A stretch of 64,000 nucleotides of DNA from an uncultured Pelagibacteraceae bacterium (GTDB lineage: Bacteria; Pseudomonadota; Alphaproteobacteria; Pelagibacterales; Pelagibacteraceae): assembly GCA_902563555.1 (NCBI GenBank), contig CACEXM010000001.1, forward strand, positions 152,758 to 216,757, written 5' to 3'. A model generated the notes under the pieces. It was not told the origin of the DNA and searched no databases. It saw nothing but the letters and a program-made list of their open reading frames with translations. The translations under genes and the position numbers were made by a program. Positions 1-9,041 of the stretch are shown in pieces (within the stretch, counting starts at the first letter, position 1; each line of letters opens with the position of its first letter).

Positions 1-78
1 ATTGTTAATTACTTACATTTTTTTGGATTTTTTTATTGATATTTTTTTTGCCACGTTCTATAAATGTTCTATTGATTT

Positions 79-126
79 GTTGTTTATATAGTATATTAAC
101 ACCAAGCGCACACAACATATAGTTGT
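79..126 (+). promoter_or_regulatory. Putative NrdR operator pair upstream of nrdAB
   Basis: Two copies of the core ATATAGT lie at about 86-92 and 117-123, exactly 31 bp apart. The downstream site (110-125) fits the NrdR box consensus (ACAC-A-ATATAT-GTGT type) at about 13 of 16 positions; the upstream one (79-94) matches mainly in its right half. Tandem boxes about three helical turns apart are the usual arrangement for the ATP/dATP-sensing repressor NrdR, and the position just before nrdA fits. This is seen by eye; no motif scan was done. Confidence 0.5.
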
Positions 127-159
127 TTTCGTTAAAATAACAAATATAATACATTATTT

Positions 160-2100
160 ATGAACAAAATAGTATCGCTAGCAATCAAGAAAGCTGTCTC
201 TGAATATAACCCTAAGGTTGAAAAAGTCGAAAGTGATAACAGACCAGATCTATTCTCACTTAATAATGAAACTGAACTTTTTCAAAATGATAGAGGTATC
301 ATAATTAAAATCGACCGATCAAGAGATGCAAATCTAACTGATTTTGGAAAAGCAACTTTAAAAGATAGATATCTTGGTCACAACGAGTCTTTTCAAGATT
401 TATTTGCAAGAGTTGCTAGCACTTACGCTGATGATAATTTACATGCTCAAAGAATTTATAACTACATAAGTAAATTGTGGTTTATGCCAGCAACACCTGT
501 TTTATCAAATGGTGGTACAAAAAGAGGTTTACCTATTTCATGTTTTCTTAATGAGGCTTCCGATAGTTTAGGAGGTATACTTGACCTTTGGAGCGAAAAT
601 GTTTGGTTGGCTGCAAAAGGTGGTGGTATTGGTAGTTACTGGGGAAATTTAAGATCTATCGGAGAAAAAATTGGTAAAGTAGGAAAAACTTCTGGAATTA
701 TTCCTTTCATAAAAGTTATGGACTCTTTAACTATGGCAATAAGTCAAGGTTCATTAAGAAGAGGATCTGCAGCTTGTTATCTTCCAATTGATCATCCTGA
801 GATTGAAGAATTTATGGAAATGAGAAGACCAACTGGTGGTGATCCAAATAGAAAAGCTCTTAATTTACATCATGGTGTTTTAGTTACAGATGCATTTATG
901 AGAGCAGTTGAAAACGATGAAGAATGGGCGTTGAAAAGTCCAGCTGATGGATCCATTCAACAAACAATTTCTGCAAGAAATTTATGGATAAGATTATTAA
1001 CAGCTCGAATTGAAACTGGAGAGCCTTACATTATCTACATTGATACTGTTAACAGACAAATCCCTCAGCATCATAAACTTGCAAACTTAACAGTTAAAAC
1101 ATCTAATCTTTGTAGTGAAATAACTTTACCCACAGGAATAGATAAAGATGGAAGAGATAGAACTGCTGTTTGTTGCTTGTCATCCTTAAATTTAGAAAAA
1201 TACGATGAGTGGAAAGACGATCCAAACATGATTGCAGATGTAATGAGATTCTTAGATAATGTTTTATCTGATTTTATTAATAAAGCTCCAGATCAATTTA
1301 AAGATGCCAAGTATTCTGCAGAAAGAGAAAGAAGTGTGGGTCTAGGTGTGATGGGCTTTCATTCTTTCTTACAAAAAAAGAGAATTCCACTTGAGTCAGT
1401 AATGGCAAAATCTTGGAATAAAAAAATATTTTCACAAATTGATAAACAAGTTAATCAAGCTTCAAAAGATTTAGCTGAAGAAAGAGGCGCTTGTCCAGAT
1501 GCGGCTGAATATGGATACAAAGAAAGATTTTCAAACAAAACAGCTATAGCTCCAACTGCCTCAATTTCTATTATATGTGGAGGTGCTTCACCTGGTGTTG
1601 AACCGATTGCAGCTAATAGTTACACACACAAAACTTTGTCAGGTTCTTTTAATGTTAGAAATAGATACCTTGAAGAAATACTTGAAAGTCACGGTAAAAA
1701 TGATGATGAAACTTGGTCGACAATTACTACAAATCAAGGCTCAGTCTCTCACTTAGATTTTTTAACTGATCTTGAAAAAGACGTTTTCAAAACTGCATTT
1801 GAGTTAAATCAAAAATGGATTATTGAATTAAGTGGAGATCGAACTCCGTATATTTCTCAAGCACAGTCAGTTAATTTATTTTTGCCAGCAGATGTTCATA
1901 AAAAAGAATTACATAGAATTCATTTTGATGCATGGAAAAAAGGTCTTAAAAGCCTTTATTACTGTAGATCGAAATCAATTCAAAGAGCTGAAAATATCAA
2001 TAATGCTAATTCAACTGATATTACAGCTAATGTATATAAATCAAAAAAACAACAATCTAACGAACAACCAGAATACGAGGAGTGTTTATCATGTCAGTAG
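160..2100 (+). CDS. nrdA: Ribonucleoside-diphosphate reductase, alpha subunit (class I)
   Basis: Catalytic subunit that reduces ribonucleoside diphosphates to deoxyribonucleotides, working with the NrdB radical subunit encoded next to it. The 646-residue protein has the expected active-site cysteines: C128 in PISCFLNEA, the NLCSEI motif near residue 318, and the cysteine pair AVCCLSS further on. The LYYC tyrosine pair for radical transfer is near the C-terminus, and a terminal CLSC motif (C642, C645) would re-reduce the active site. It is about 115 residues shorter than E. coli NrdA, and the N-terminus passes almost directly into the RNR core, so the ATP-cone domain for overall activity control appears absent. 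The stop overlaps the nrdB start by 10 bp. Confidence 0.95.
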   Translation: MNKIVSLAIKKAVSEYNPKVEKVESDNRPDLFSLNNETELFQNDRGIIIKIDRSRDANLTDFGKATLKDRYLGHNESFQDLFARVASTYADDNLHAQRIYNYISKLWFMPATPVLSNGGTKRGLPISCFLNEASDSLGGILDLWSENVWLAAKGGGIGSYWGNLRSIGEKIGKVGKTSGIIPFIKVMDSLTMAISQGSLRRGSAACYLPIDHPEIEEFMEMRRPTGGDPNRKALNLHHGVLVTDAFMRAVENDEEWALKSPADGSIQQTISARNLWIRLLTARIETGEPYIIYIDTVNRQIPQHHKLANLTVKTSNLCSEITLPTGIDKDGRDRTAVCCLSSLNLEKYDEWKDDPNMIADVMRFLDNVLSDFINKAPDQFKDAKYSAERERSVGLGVMGFHSFLQKKRIPLESVMAKSWNKKIFSQIDKQVNQASKDLAEERGACPDAAEYGYKERFSNKTAIAPTASISIICGGASPGVEPIAANSYTHKTLSGSFNVRNRYLEEILESHGKNDDETWSTITTNQGSVSHLDFLTDLEKDVFKTAFELNQKWIIELSGDRTPYISQAQSVNLFLPADVHKKELHRIHFDAWKKGLKSLYYCRSKSIQRAENINNANSTDITANVYKSKKQQSNEQPEYEECLSCQ

Positions 2101-3107
2101 CAGAGAAAACTAAGACGGACAAAAAAGAAATTATTCAACCAAAAAAGATGGGTTTATTAGTAGAAAATCCTGTATACAAACCATTTAGATATCCATGGTG
2201 TTATGATGCGTGGTTAACACAACAAAGAATTCACTGGTTACCAGAAGAGGTGCCACTTGGTGACGATGTAAGAGACTGGCAAAAAAATTTGTCACAACCT
2301 GAAAAAAATTTGGTCACTCAAATATTTAGATTTTTCACTCAAGCAGATGTTGAAGTTAATAACTGTTATTTAAGACACTACACAACAGTATTTAAACCAA
2401 CTGAAGTACTAATGATGATGACTGCTTTTGCAGCAATGGAAACAGTCCATGTGGCTGCATATTCACATTTATTAGATACAATTGGTATGCCTGAGTCAGA
2501 GTATTCAGCTTTTATGAAGTATAAGGAGATGAAAGACAAATATGATTATATGCAAGGTTTTAATGTAAACTCAAAAGAAGATATTGCAAAGACAGTTGCA
2601 GTTTTTAGTGCTTTCACAGAAGGTTTACAGTTATTTGCTAGTTTCGCAATTCTTTTAAACTTTCCAAGACACAACAAATTGAAAGGAATGGGACAGATAG
2701 TAACCTGGTCTGTTAGAGATGAAACTCTTCATTGCAATTCTATGATTAGAATCTTTAAAGAGTTTATAAAAGAAAACCCAGAAATTTGGACACCAAAATT
2801 AAAAAAAGAACTTTATGAAGCTTGCAGAACAATTGTTGAGCATGAAGATGCTTTCATAGATTTAGCTTTTGAAATGGGTCCAATGGAAGGTTTAACTGCA
2901 CAAGAGGTTAAAGATTATATTAGATTTATTGGAAATAGAAGATTGGTTCAATTAGGATTAGAGCCAATTTATGATGTAGAAAAAAATCCACTAGGATGGC
3001 TCGATACAATGCTTAATGCTGTTGAGCACATGAACTTCTTTGAAGGTCGGGCTACGGAGTACTCAAAAGCATCAACGCAAGGGACATGGGTCGAGGCTTT
3101 TAGTTAA
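2091..3107 (+). CDS. nrdB: Ribonucleoside-diphosphate reductase, beta subunit
   Basis: Ferritin-like subunit that holds the metal centre and tyrosyl radical for class I ribonucleotide reductase. Metal ligands are visible as D in FTQADVEV, E and H in METVHVAAY, and E and H in RDETLH; the tyrosine four residues after the first ligand histidine (METVHVAAY) is the expected radical site (about Y124). I chose the ATG at 2091 because GAGGAG at 2077-2082 sits 8 bp upstream; a longer in-frame GTG at 2082 would overlap that ribosome site. About 338 residues, the usual length. Co-transcribed with nrdA. Confidence 0.94.
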   Translation: MSVAEKTKTDKKEIIQPKKMGLLVENPVYKPFRYPWCYDAWLTQQRIHWLPEEVPLGDDVRDWQKNLSQPEKNLVTQIFRFFTQADVEVNNCYLRHYTTVFKPTEVLMMMTAFAAMETVHVAAYSHLLDTIGMPESEYSAFMKYKEMKDKYDYMQGFNVNSKEDIAKTVAVFSAFTEGLQLFASFAILLNFPRHNKLKGMGQIVTWSVRDETLHCNSMIRIFKEFIKENPEIWTPKLKKELYEACRTIVEHEDAFIDLAFEMGPMEGLTAQEVKDYIRFIGNRRLVQLGLEPIYDVEKNPLGWLDTMLNAVEHMNFFEGRATEYSKASTQGTWVEAFS

Positions 3108-3158
3108 TTTTTAAATTAATTACTAGATAGAAGTCCATAAATTATCTAATATAGTTAG

Positions 3159-3407
3159 ATGATTGTGTCACCTTGTATAAGTATTTGTAAAACAGACCCT
3201 GTAACAGGTTATTGTTATGGGTGTGGAAGGACTAATGTGGAAAAAAAGAATTGGAAACTTAGTGAAACAACTGATGAATGGAAGCAAAAAAATCTCATAG
3301 AAATCAAAAGTAGACTTAATGGCTGGCAATTAAGAAGCTTTGAGGAGTCGTATAAAAATAAAGTTGAAAACGGTATTTCTCTTTTTAAAAAAGAAATGCT
3401 TAAATAA
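3159..3407 (+). CDS. DUF1289 family small cysteine-rich protein
   Basis: An 82-residue protein whose first 30 residues match the DUF1289 family pattern SPCISICKTDPVTGYCYGCG, with four cysteines (C6, C10, C19, C22) that could bind a metal or Fe-S cluster. The family is common in proteobacteria and has no firmly assigned function. The C-terminal half is lysine-rich and charged. It follows nrdB by about 50 bp on the same strand and may be read with it. The family call is from motif recognition. Confidence 0.75.
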   Translation: MIVSPCISICKTDPVTGYCYGCGRTNVEKKNWKLSETTDEWKQKNLIEIKSRLNGWQLRSFEESYKNKVENGISLFKKEMLK

Positions 3408-3454
3408 ATTAACTTTGATCAAATTAAATAATTTAAAAACCAACAAATTTATTA

Positions 3455-4081
3455 ATGAAATATAAGAAATATTTTAGGAAAACAAGCCTCAAACAAAAAA
3501 ACCATGGGGATTTCCTTTTAGATGAAATTAGAAAAAAAAAACCTAAAATCTTTTTAGAGATAGGAGTTTTTCATGGGGTTACGGCGCGGAATATATGTGA
3601 ATTACTTTATCAAACTCATAAAAATGATTTTAAATATATAGGGCTAGATCTATTTGCGGAAAATGATGAAAATAAAAATGAGGTTATACCTAACAATACA
3701 TTTAACAACCCATTAAAAAGAATTTATTTTAAATATATTAAAAAACAAAATCCATATAGTCTTGAGGCTGTAAAAGATTTATTAAAAAAATTTGAAAATA
3801 ACGTTCATTTAATTCAAGGAAATTCAAACAACGTTTTGAAAAAAATAGACATGGGTAATATAGACTATGTTTTTTTAGATGGGGGGCACGAGTATAGTAC
3901 AGTTAAAAATGACTTGGATAACTGTATTGAAGTCATAAAAAAGGGTGGGACTGTTTTATGTGATGACTATAATTTAGGCTCAGCGCCAGGTGTTAAAACA
4001 GCTATTGATGATTTTGTAAAAAAAAATCAATTAAATGTTGAGATACTTTGTGAAAATCGATTTGCCAAAATTCAAAAATAA
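3455..4081 (+). CDS. Class I SAM-dependent methyltransferase, Methyltransf_24-like
   Basis: A 208-residue protein with a Rossmann methyltransferase pattern. FLEIGVFHGVTARNI near residues 33-47 is the SAM-binding motif I. YIGLDLF follows at strand 2, and VFLDGGHEYSTVKNDL near residues 139-154 resembles the motif IV region of CmcI/TylF-like small-molecule O-methyltransferases. GGTVLCDDYN is the motif V region. The substrate cannot be told from sequence. It runs convergently into prpC with a 4-bp gap and no visible terminator. Probably an accessory gene, as similar methyltransferases often sit in surface-glycan loci. Confidence 0.7.
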   Translation: MKYKKYFRKTSLKQKNHGDFLLDEIRKKKPKIFLEIGVFHGVTARNICELLYQTHKNDFKYIGLDLFAENDENKNEVIPNNTFNNPLKRIYFKYIKKQNPYSLEAVKDLLKKFENNVHLIQGNSNNVLKKIDMGNIDYVFLDGGHEYSTVKNDLDNCIEVIKKGGTVLCDDYNLGSAPGVKTAIDDFVKKNQLNVEILCENRFAKIQK

Positions 4082-4085
4082 AAAA

Positions 4086-5210
4086 CTATCTTTGATTTAA
4101 TTGTAGAACTTTTCTGTGTTTATTACCTTTGTAGCTCGCTAAAGGTCTAATTAGTTTATTTGCAGCATGTTGTTCCATTATATGTGCTGACCACCCTGTA
4201 ATTCTCGAAATTACAAATATTGGTGTAAAAAAATCAGTGTCAAAACCCATTAAATGATAAGTCGGTCCAGTGGGATAATCTACGTTAGGGTGTATGTTTT
4301 TTTTATCAATCATAACTCTTTCAACAATATCGTAAATTTTTTCAAATTTTTTGTCTTTTTTGATCTTCGCTACTTTAGCAAAATATTTCCTCATCGTAGG
4401 GACTCTCGAGTCGCCAGATTTATAAACTCTATGACCAAAACCCATTACAACTTCTTTTTTGGCAAGTGCATTGTTTATCCACTTTAATGCATTTTTTGGA
4501 CTTTTTATTTTATTCATCATATGCATAACTTCTTCATTAGCTCCACCATGAAGAGGACCTTTTAAACTTGCTATTGCACCAGTTATAGCTCCGTGAATAT
4601 CAGACAAACTACTTGTTATAGTTCTTGCTGTGAATGTTGAAACATTGAAACTGTGTTCAGCATATAAAATTAAAGATACATCAAATGCTTTTACAATTTC
4701 TTTTTGAGGAACTTTTCCAAAGCACATATGAAAAAAATTTTCAGACATATTTAAATTTTTTTTTGGTTTGATTATATTTTTACCTTTTCTTATTCTATAA
4801 AACGCAGCTAAGGCAGTTGGTGTTTTCGCTAAAATTCTAACTGCTTTTCTCATGTTCGCCTCAGGTGAAGAGTCTGTTGTTTCTTTATCTTCTAAACCCA
4901 TAATGCTGACCGCAGTTCTAGCCACATCCATTGGATGCGATTTCTTTGGCATTTTTTTTATGAATGAGTAAAGATCTTTTGAGAGATTTCTATTATTTCT
5001 CTCTTCTTTTTCAAATTTTTTTAATTCTATTGAGTTTGGTAAATCTTTATTCAAAATTAAATAGGCGACCTCTTCAAATTTACAATATTCGCATAGATCT
5101 TGTGCTGCATAACCTCTATAGGTAAGAGAATTTATCTCTGGCATAACTTTTGAAACCTCTGTTTCATCAACCACAATTCCAAGTAAGCCTTTTTTTATGT
5201 CATCTGTCAT
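4086..5210 (-). CDS. prpC: 2-methylcitrate synthase / citrate synthase family
   Basis: Condenses propionyl-CoA with oxaloacetate to 2-methylcitrate, first step of the methylcitrate cycle. The 374-residue length matches the short, non-allosteric (type I) citrate synthases. Catalytic regions are visible: YAEHSFNVSTF (active-site histidine), LHGGANEEV, and GFGHRVYKSGDSR with the GHRVY histidine. The start codon overlaps the prpB stop by one base. The prpDBC context favours methylcitrate synthase over the TCA citrate synthase; sequence alone cannot exclude dual activity. Confidence 0.9.
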   Translation of the reverse strand: MTDDIKKGLLGIVVDETEVSKVMPEINSLTYRGYAAQDLCEYCKFEEVAYLILNKDLPNSIELKKFEKEERNNRNLSKDLYSFIKKMPKKSHPMDVARTAVSIMGLEDKETTDSSPEANMRKAVRILAKTPTALAAFYRIRKGKNIIKPKKNLNMSENFFHMCFGKVPQKEIVKAFDVSLILYAEHSFNVSTFTARTITSSLSDIHGAITGAIASLKGPLHGGANEEVMHMMNKIKSPKNALKWINNALAKKEVVMGFGHRVYKSGDSRVPTMRKYFAKVAKIKKDKKFEKIYDIVERVMIDKKNIHPNVDYPTGPTYHLMGFDTDFFTPIFVISRITGWSAHIMEQHAANKLIRPLASYKGNKHRKVLQLNQR

Positions 5211-6106
5211 TATTCATGTCCATCAGTATTAAAATTATAAATACTTTCGTCTAAACTATTATATTTTTCATAATCCACAAGCTCGTATAACCTTTTTCTA
5301 GTTTGCATCTTATCTATAATATTGTTTTGGTGTCCATTTGCATAAATGTCTCTTAATCCATCTTCAACATTTTTCATTGCTAATCTTTGAGTGGTGACTG
5401 GATAAATAACTATATTGTAACCAAATTGTTCTAATTCTTTAAAATTAAACAACTTGGTTTTTCCAAATTCTGTCATATTCGCTAATAAATAGCATGTAAG
5501 CTCTTTTCTTACTTTTTCAAAATCTTTTTCATCATGTAAAGCTTCTGGAAAAATAATTTCAGCGCCAGCATCGACATAAGCTTTACATCTATCAATCATC
5601 TTATCTATTCCCTCTACACTTTTTGCATCTGACCTAGCTATAATTTTAAAATTCTTATCTTTTCTAGCTGAAACACATTCTTTAATTTTTTTGACCATGG
5701 CATCAGTAGAAATCAGCTCTTTATTATCTAGATGACCACATCTTTTCCTTTCAATCTGATCTTCTATATGTACAGCTGAAATTCCAAATTCCTCAAAAGT
5801 TTCAATTGTTTCTTTACAAGATTTAAAACCTGTATCTATATCAACAATAGTTGGAAGATTTGTAACTCTAGATATTAAATATGATCTTGTACTTACATCC
5901 TGTAGTGTTGTTAATCCAATATCAGGAAAACCAAGATCATTAGCCATAACACCACCTGAAATATAAACTGCATCATATCCAATTTCCTCGATAAGTTTTG
6001 CTGTTAAAGGATTATAAGCACCAGGAACTCTTAAAATTTTGTTTGATTTTAATTTCTTATCGAAATCTTCTCTTTTTTGATTTGGTTCTTTTTCAACGAA
6101 ATGCAT
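5210..6106 (-). CDS. prpB: 2-methylisocitrate lyase
   Basis: Cleaves 2-methylisocitrate to pyruvate and succinate, last step of the methylcitrate cycle. It is a member of the PEP mutase/isocitrate lyase superfamily. The 298-residue protein shows VDIDTGF (metal-binding aspartates), the EDQ motif, and KRCGH, the lyase catalytic loop with the active cysteine, near residues 119-123. Length fits PrpB (about 295) and not isocitrate lyase (over 420). Translationally coupled to prpD and prpC by single-base start/stop overlaps. Confidence 0.93.
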   Translation of the reverse strand: MHFVEKEPNQKREDFDKKLKSNKILRVPGAYNPLTAKLIEEIGYDAVYISGGVMANDLGFPDIGLTTLQDVSTRSYLISRVTNLPTIVDIDTGFKSCKETIETFEEFGISAVHIEDQIERKRCGHLDNKELISTDAMVKKIKECVSARKDKNFKIIARSDAKSVEGIDKMIDRCKAYVDAGAEIIFPEALHDEKDFEKVRKELTCYLLANMTEFGKTKLFNFKELEQFGYNIVIYPVTTQRLAMKNVEDGLRDIYANGHQNNIIDKMQTRKRLYELVDYEKYNSLDESIYNFNTDGHE

Positions 6107-7608
6107 TAAAAAATTCCTTTTTTTAAGTTCCTCTTGAGCTTACTTTTTTTCACTTCTATGTTCAATTTATCTAATTGACCTGATTTTAATTTTTTTAAAT
6201 TCTGCGCTATTCTTAAGAACCTATCACTTTCTTCTTTAGTCAAAATATTTTCAGTTAAAGTTAAAAATTTGTTGATGTAGTCTTTTCTTTTAAAAGGACG
6301 TGATCCATAAGGATGTGCATCAGCTATATTTTGTTGTTCAGAAATTTTTTTTCCATTTTTGAGAGTTATAACTACTCTTGCACCAAATGCTTTCTTTTTA
6401 GGATTTGGATCATGATATTTTTTAGTCCATTTCTTATCCTCATGAGTTTTTATAGATTTCCAAATTTTTAATGTACTTTTTTTCTTTGCTCTTGCTTTAG
6501 TGTATGATCTTATGTGATGCCAACTACCGTCTTCTAAAGCTACAGCAAAAATGTACATTATTGAATGATCTAAGGTTTCCCTGCTTGCGTTAGGATCCAT
6601 TTTTTGAGGATCATTTGCACCAGTTCCAATTACATAATGAGTATGATGACTAGTATAGATATCGATTTTTTTAATTAGACTTAGGTTTTGTACTCTCTTT
6701 TTAAGCTTTTTTGCCAAGTCAATTAACGCTTGGGATTGATATTCAGCTGAATATTCTTTTGTATAAGTCTCAAGTATTGCTTTTTTTACCTCACCTTTTT
6801 TTGGAAGCGGAACTTTATATAATGCTTTTTTGCCATCTAGTATTCTGGCTATCACACTATCTTCACCCTCGTAGATTGGACTTGGAGCACCTTCTCCTCG
6901 CATAACTCTGTCCACAGCTTCTATTGCTAGTTTACCAGCATGAGCTGGTGCATACGCTTTCCAACTTGAAATCTCACCTTTCCTAGATTGTCTTGTTGAA
7001 ATAGTAGTATGTAAAGCTTGTTGAACAGCTTGATAAATTGTTTCAGTGTTTAATTTAAGCATCGATCCTATTCCTGCAGCAACGCTAGGTCCTAAATGAG
7101 CAATATGATCAACTTTGTGTTTATGTAAACATATTCCTTTAACCAAATTAACTTGTACCTCATAAGCTGTAATAATTCCTCTTAGAAGGTCCAATCCATT
7201 TTTTTTATTTTGTTGTGCAACACTTATTAATGGAGGAATATTATCTCCAGGATGACTGTAATCTGCTGCTAAAAAAGTATCATGAAAATCAAGCTCTCTA
7301 ACAGCTGTTCCATTTGACCATGCAGCCCATTCACAATCAAATTTTAATTTTCTGTTAACACCAAAAATTGTTGCACCACTTTTTCTAGTATGTTTTAAAG
7401 CCATTTCTCTAGATGAAACAACAGGTTTTCTATTTAGAGATGCGATTGCAACAGAGGCATTATCAATAATTCTGTTAATCACCATTTCTACTGCATCCTT
7501 ATTTAACTTTACGTTATCGCTGGCTATTTCAGCAATTTTCCAGGCAAGTTGTTTTTTTTTAGGTAAGTAAGTTTTAGATGGGTAAACTTTTACTTTATGT
7601 AATATCAA
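6106..7608 (-). CDS. prpD: 2-methylcitrate dehydratase, MmgE/PrpD family
   Basis: Dehydrates 2-methylcitrate to 2-methylaconitate in propionate oxidation. The 500-residue protein has the PrpD pattern [19 protein letters not shown] near residues 107-125, and [20 protein letters not shown] with the conserved charged residues of the alpha-helical domain. The length and the coupled prpB and prpC genes downstream support PrpD over other MmgE-like proteins. It begins 54 bp after the phosphatase gene, on the same strand. No propionyl-CoA synthetase (prpE) or PrpR-type regulator is present in the window. Confidence 0.93.
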   Translation of the reverse strand: MILHKVKVYPSKTYLPKKKQLAWKIAEIASDNVKLNKDAVEMVINRIIDNASVAIASLNRKPVVSSREMALKHTRKSGATIFGVNRKLKFDCEWAAWSNGTAVRELDFHDTFLAADYSHPGDNIPPLISVAQQNKKNGLDLLRGIITAYEVQVNLVKGICLHKHKVDHIAHLGPSVAAGIGSMLKLNTETIYQAVQQALHTTISTRQSRKGEISSWKAYAPAHAGKLAIEAVDRVMRGEGAPSPIYEGEDSVIARILDGKKALYKVPLPKKGEVKKAILETYTKEYSAEYQSQALIDLAKKLKKRVQNLSLIKKIDIYTSHHTHYVIGTGANDPQKMDPNASRETLDHSIMYIFAVALEDGSWHHIRSYTKARAKKKSTLKIWKSIKTHEDKKWTKKYHDPNPKKKAFGARVVITLKNGKKISEQQNIADAHPYGSRPFKRKDYINKFLTLTENILTKEESDRFLRIAQNLKKLKSGQLDKLNIEVKKSKLKRNLKKGIF

Positions 7609-7662
7609 AATAACTCCTAATTATCGAGACTGTTTGTAATAGTTAAAAAAAAATAATCAATA

Positions 7663-8346
7663 TTAAAGATATTCTGATACTATTTTTTCAATACCCACAA
7701 AGTCTTTTATTAGGTGATTGTGGTAAATTTCAGTTGTATTTTTTTCGGTATATCCATCTTCAAGTAAGATAATAGGAATGTCTGCACCTTTGGCTGCATT
7801 TGCATCTGTTTCACTATCTCCAATCATCAATGATTTTTTTATATTACCATTGAGTATTTCAATTACTGAAGTTAAATGCCTTGGATCAGGTTTACAATAA
7901 TCAAAAGTATTATGACCAGCAACGTATTCAAAAAAATCATAAATCCCTATTTTTTTTAAAAGATCAACGGCTAAATGTTCTTGTTTATTTGTACAAACTG
8001 CCATGGAAATATCATTTTTTTTTGACCATATTAAAAAATCTTTAACACCACTTATTAATGTACTCTCGTTAACTATATTTTTTCCATAGAAATCAATAAA
8101 ATCTTTTACCATTTCTTTTTTAATTTTTTCATCTTGGACCTTTCCAAATTCCTTCTTAGCTTGCCCCCATATTGATCGCCCAAGCATTGCTCCAGCACCC
8201 TGTCCAACAAGATTTCTAATTTCCTCAGTAGATTTAGTGGGGAACCCAAATTTATTCATAACATGATTGTGTGCTCTCATTAAATCTGGCGCTGTATCAA
8301 CCAAAGTACCGTCTAAATCAAAGAGAATTGTAAATTTTTCTTTCAT
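7663..8346 (-). CDS. gph: Phosphoglycolate phosphatase-like HAD hydrolase
   Basis: A 227-residue haloacid dehalogenase family phosphatase. Motif I is FDLDGTLVDTAPDL, with nucleophile D10 and general acid D12; motif II is AVCTNK; the motif IV acidic pair is in IGDSETD near residues 177-183. The TLVDTAPDL stretch and the cap helix NLVGQGAGAML are typical of Gph, which removes 2-phosphoglycolate, a by-product of DNA repair and oxygenase activity. Other small phosphate esters remain possible. It is divergent from glmU and lies upstream of the prp genes. Confidence 0.82.
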   Translation of the reverse strand: MKEKFTILFDLDGTLVDTAPDLMRAHNHVMNKFGFPTKSTEEIRNLVGQGAGAMLGRSIWGQAKKEFGKVQDEKIKKEMVKDFIDFYGKNIVNESTLISGVKDFLIWSKKNDISMAVCTNKQEHLAVDLLKKIGIYDFFEYVAGHNTFDYCKPDPRHLTSVIEILNGNIKKSLMIGDSETDANAAKGADIPIILLEDGYTEKNTTEIYHNHLIKDFVGIEKIVSEYL

Positions 8347-8372
8347 ATTTAAAAGTATTTTTAAGAAATATT

Positions 8373-8401
8373 TTGTGAGTTAAGAAATATATATACATAA
8401 T
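8373..8401 (+). promoter_or_regulatory. Putative sigma-70 promoter for glmU-glmS
   Basis: TTGTGA at 8373-8378 and CATAAT at 8396-8401 are separated by 17 bp, and the expected transcription start falls about 10 bp before the ATG at 8418. A GGAAG element precedes the start codon. Seen by eye; moderate support in such AT-rich DNA. Confidence 0.35.
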
Positions 8402-8417
8402 ATAAAGAATTTGGAAG

Positions 8418-9041
8418 ATGAAACATATTGATTTAAAAAATTCTCAAATTAATTTAAGAAATAAATTTTTAAAATCAGGCGTAAAAATGATTGGTCCTGA
8501 AACAATTTTTTTTTCTAGTGATACTCAAATAGGCAAAAACGTAACAATTGAACCTTATGTTGTTATTGGGTCTAAAGTAAAAATTGGAAATGATGTGCTC
8601 ATTAAATCTTTTTCTCATCTTGAGTCATGCCAAGTTGAGAATAAAGTTGAGATTGGACCTTATGCAAGAATAAGACCAAATACAATTTTAAAAGAAGGTT
8701 CAAAAGTAGGAAATTTTGTAGAAGTTAAAAAAAGTGTAATTGGTAAAAAGTCAAAAGTAAATCATTTAACATACATCGGGGATAGTAAAATTGGTAAATC
8801 TGTGAATGTTGGCGCAGGAACAATTACTTGTAATTATGATGGAAAAAAAAAATATGTAACTAATATAAAAGATAAAGTATTTATAGGATCAAATTCATCG
8901 CTTGTAGCCCCAATAACTATTGGTGAAGAAAGTACAGTTGGAGCTGGTTCTGTTATAACAAGAAATGTAAAAAAAAAATCATTAGCTTTAACAAGAGGTG
9001 AACAAAAAGAAATTAAGAATTACAAAATTAGAAAAAAATAA
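8418..9041 (+). CDS. glmU: Glucosamine-1-phosphate acetyltransferase, GlmU C-terminal domain only
   Basis: A 207-residue left-handed beta-helix protein that aligns with only the C-terminal half of GlmU. Hexapeptide-type turns run from about residue 30. The acetyltransferase centre is plain: HLTYIGD with catalytic H116, VGAGTITCNYDG at 131-142, and the RIRP motif near 84-87. The N-terminal uridylyltransferase domain (about 230 residues with a GTRM-type signature) is missing, and there is no trace upstream, where the divergent gph starts. It probably acetylates glucosamine-1-phosphate with acetyl-CoA, with uridylyl transfer done elsewhere. The stop overlaps the glmS ATG by one base, so the two are coupled in UDP-GlcNAc synthesis. 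Confidence 0.8.
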   Translation: MKHIDLKNSQINLRNKFLKSGVKMIGPETIFFSSDTQIGKNVTIEPYVVIGSKVKIGNDVLIKSFSHLESCQVENKVEIGPYARIRPNTILKEGSKVGNFVEVKKSVIGKKSKVNHLTYIGDSKIGKSVNVGAGTITCNYDGKKKYVTNIKDKVFIGSNSSLVAPITIGEESTVGAGSVITRNVKKKSLALTRGEQKEIKNYKIRKK

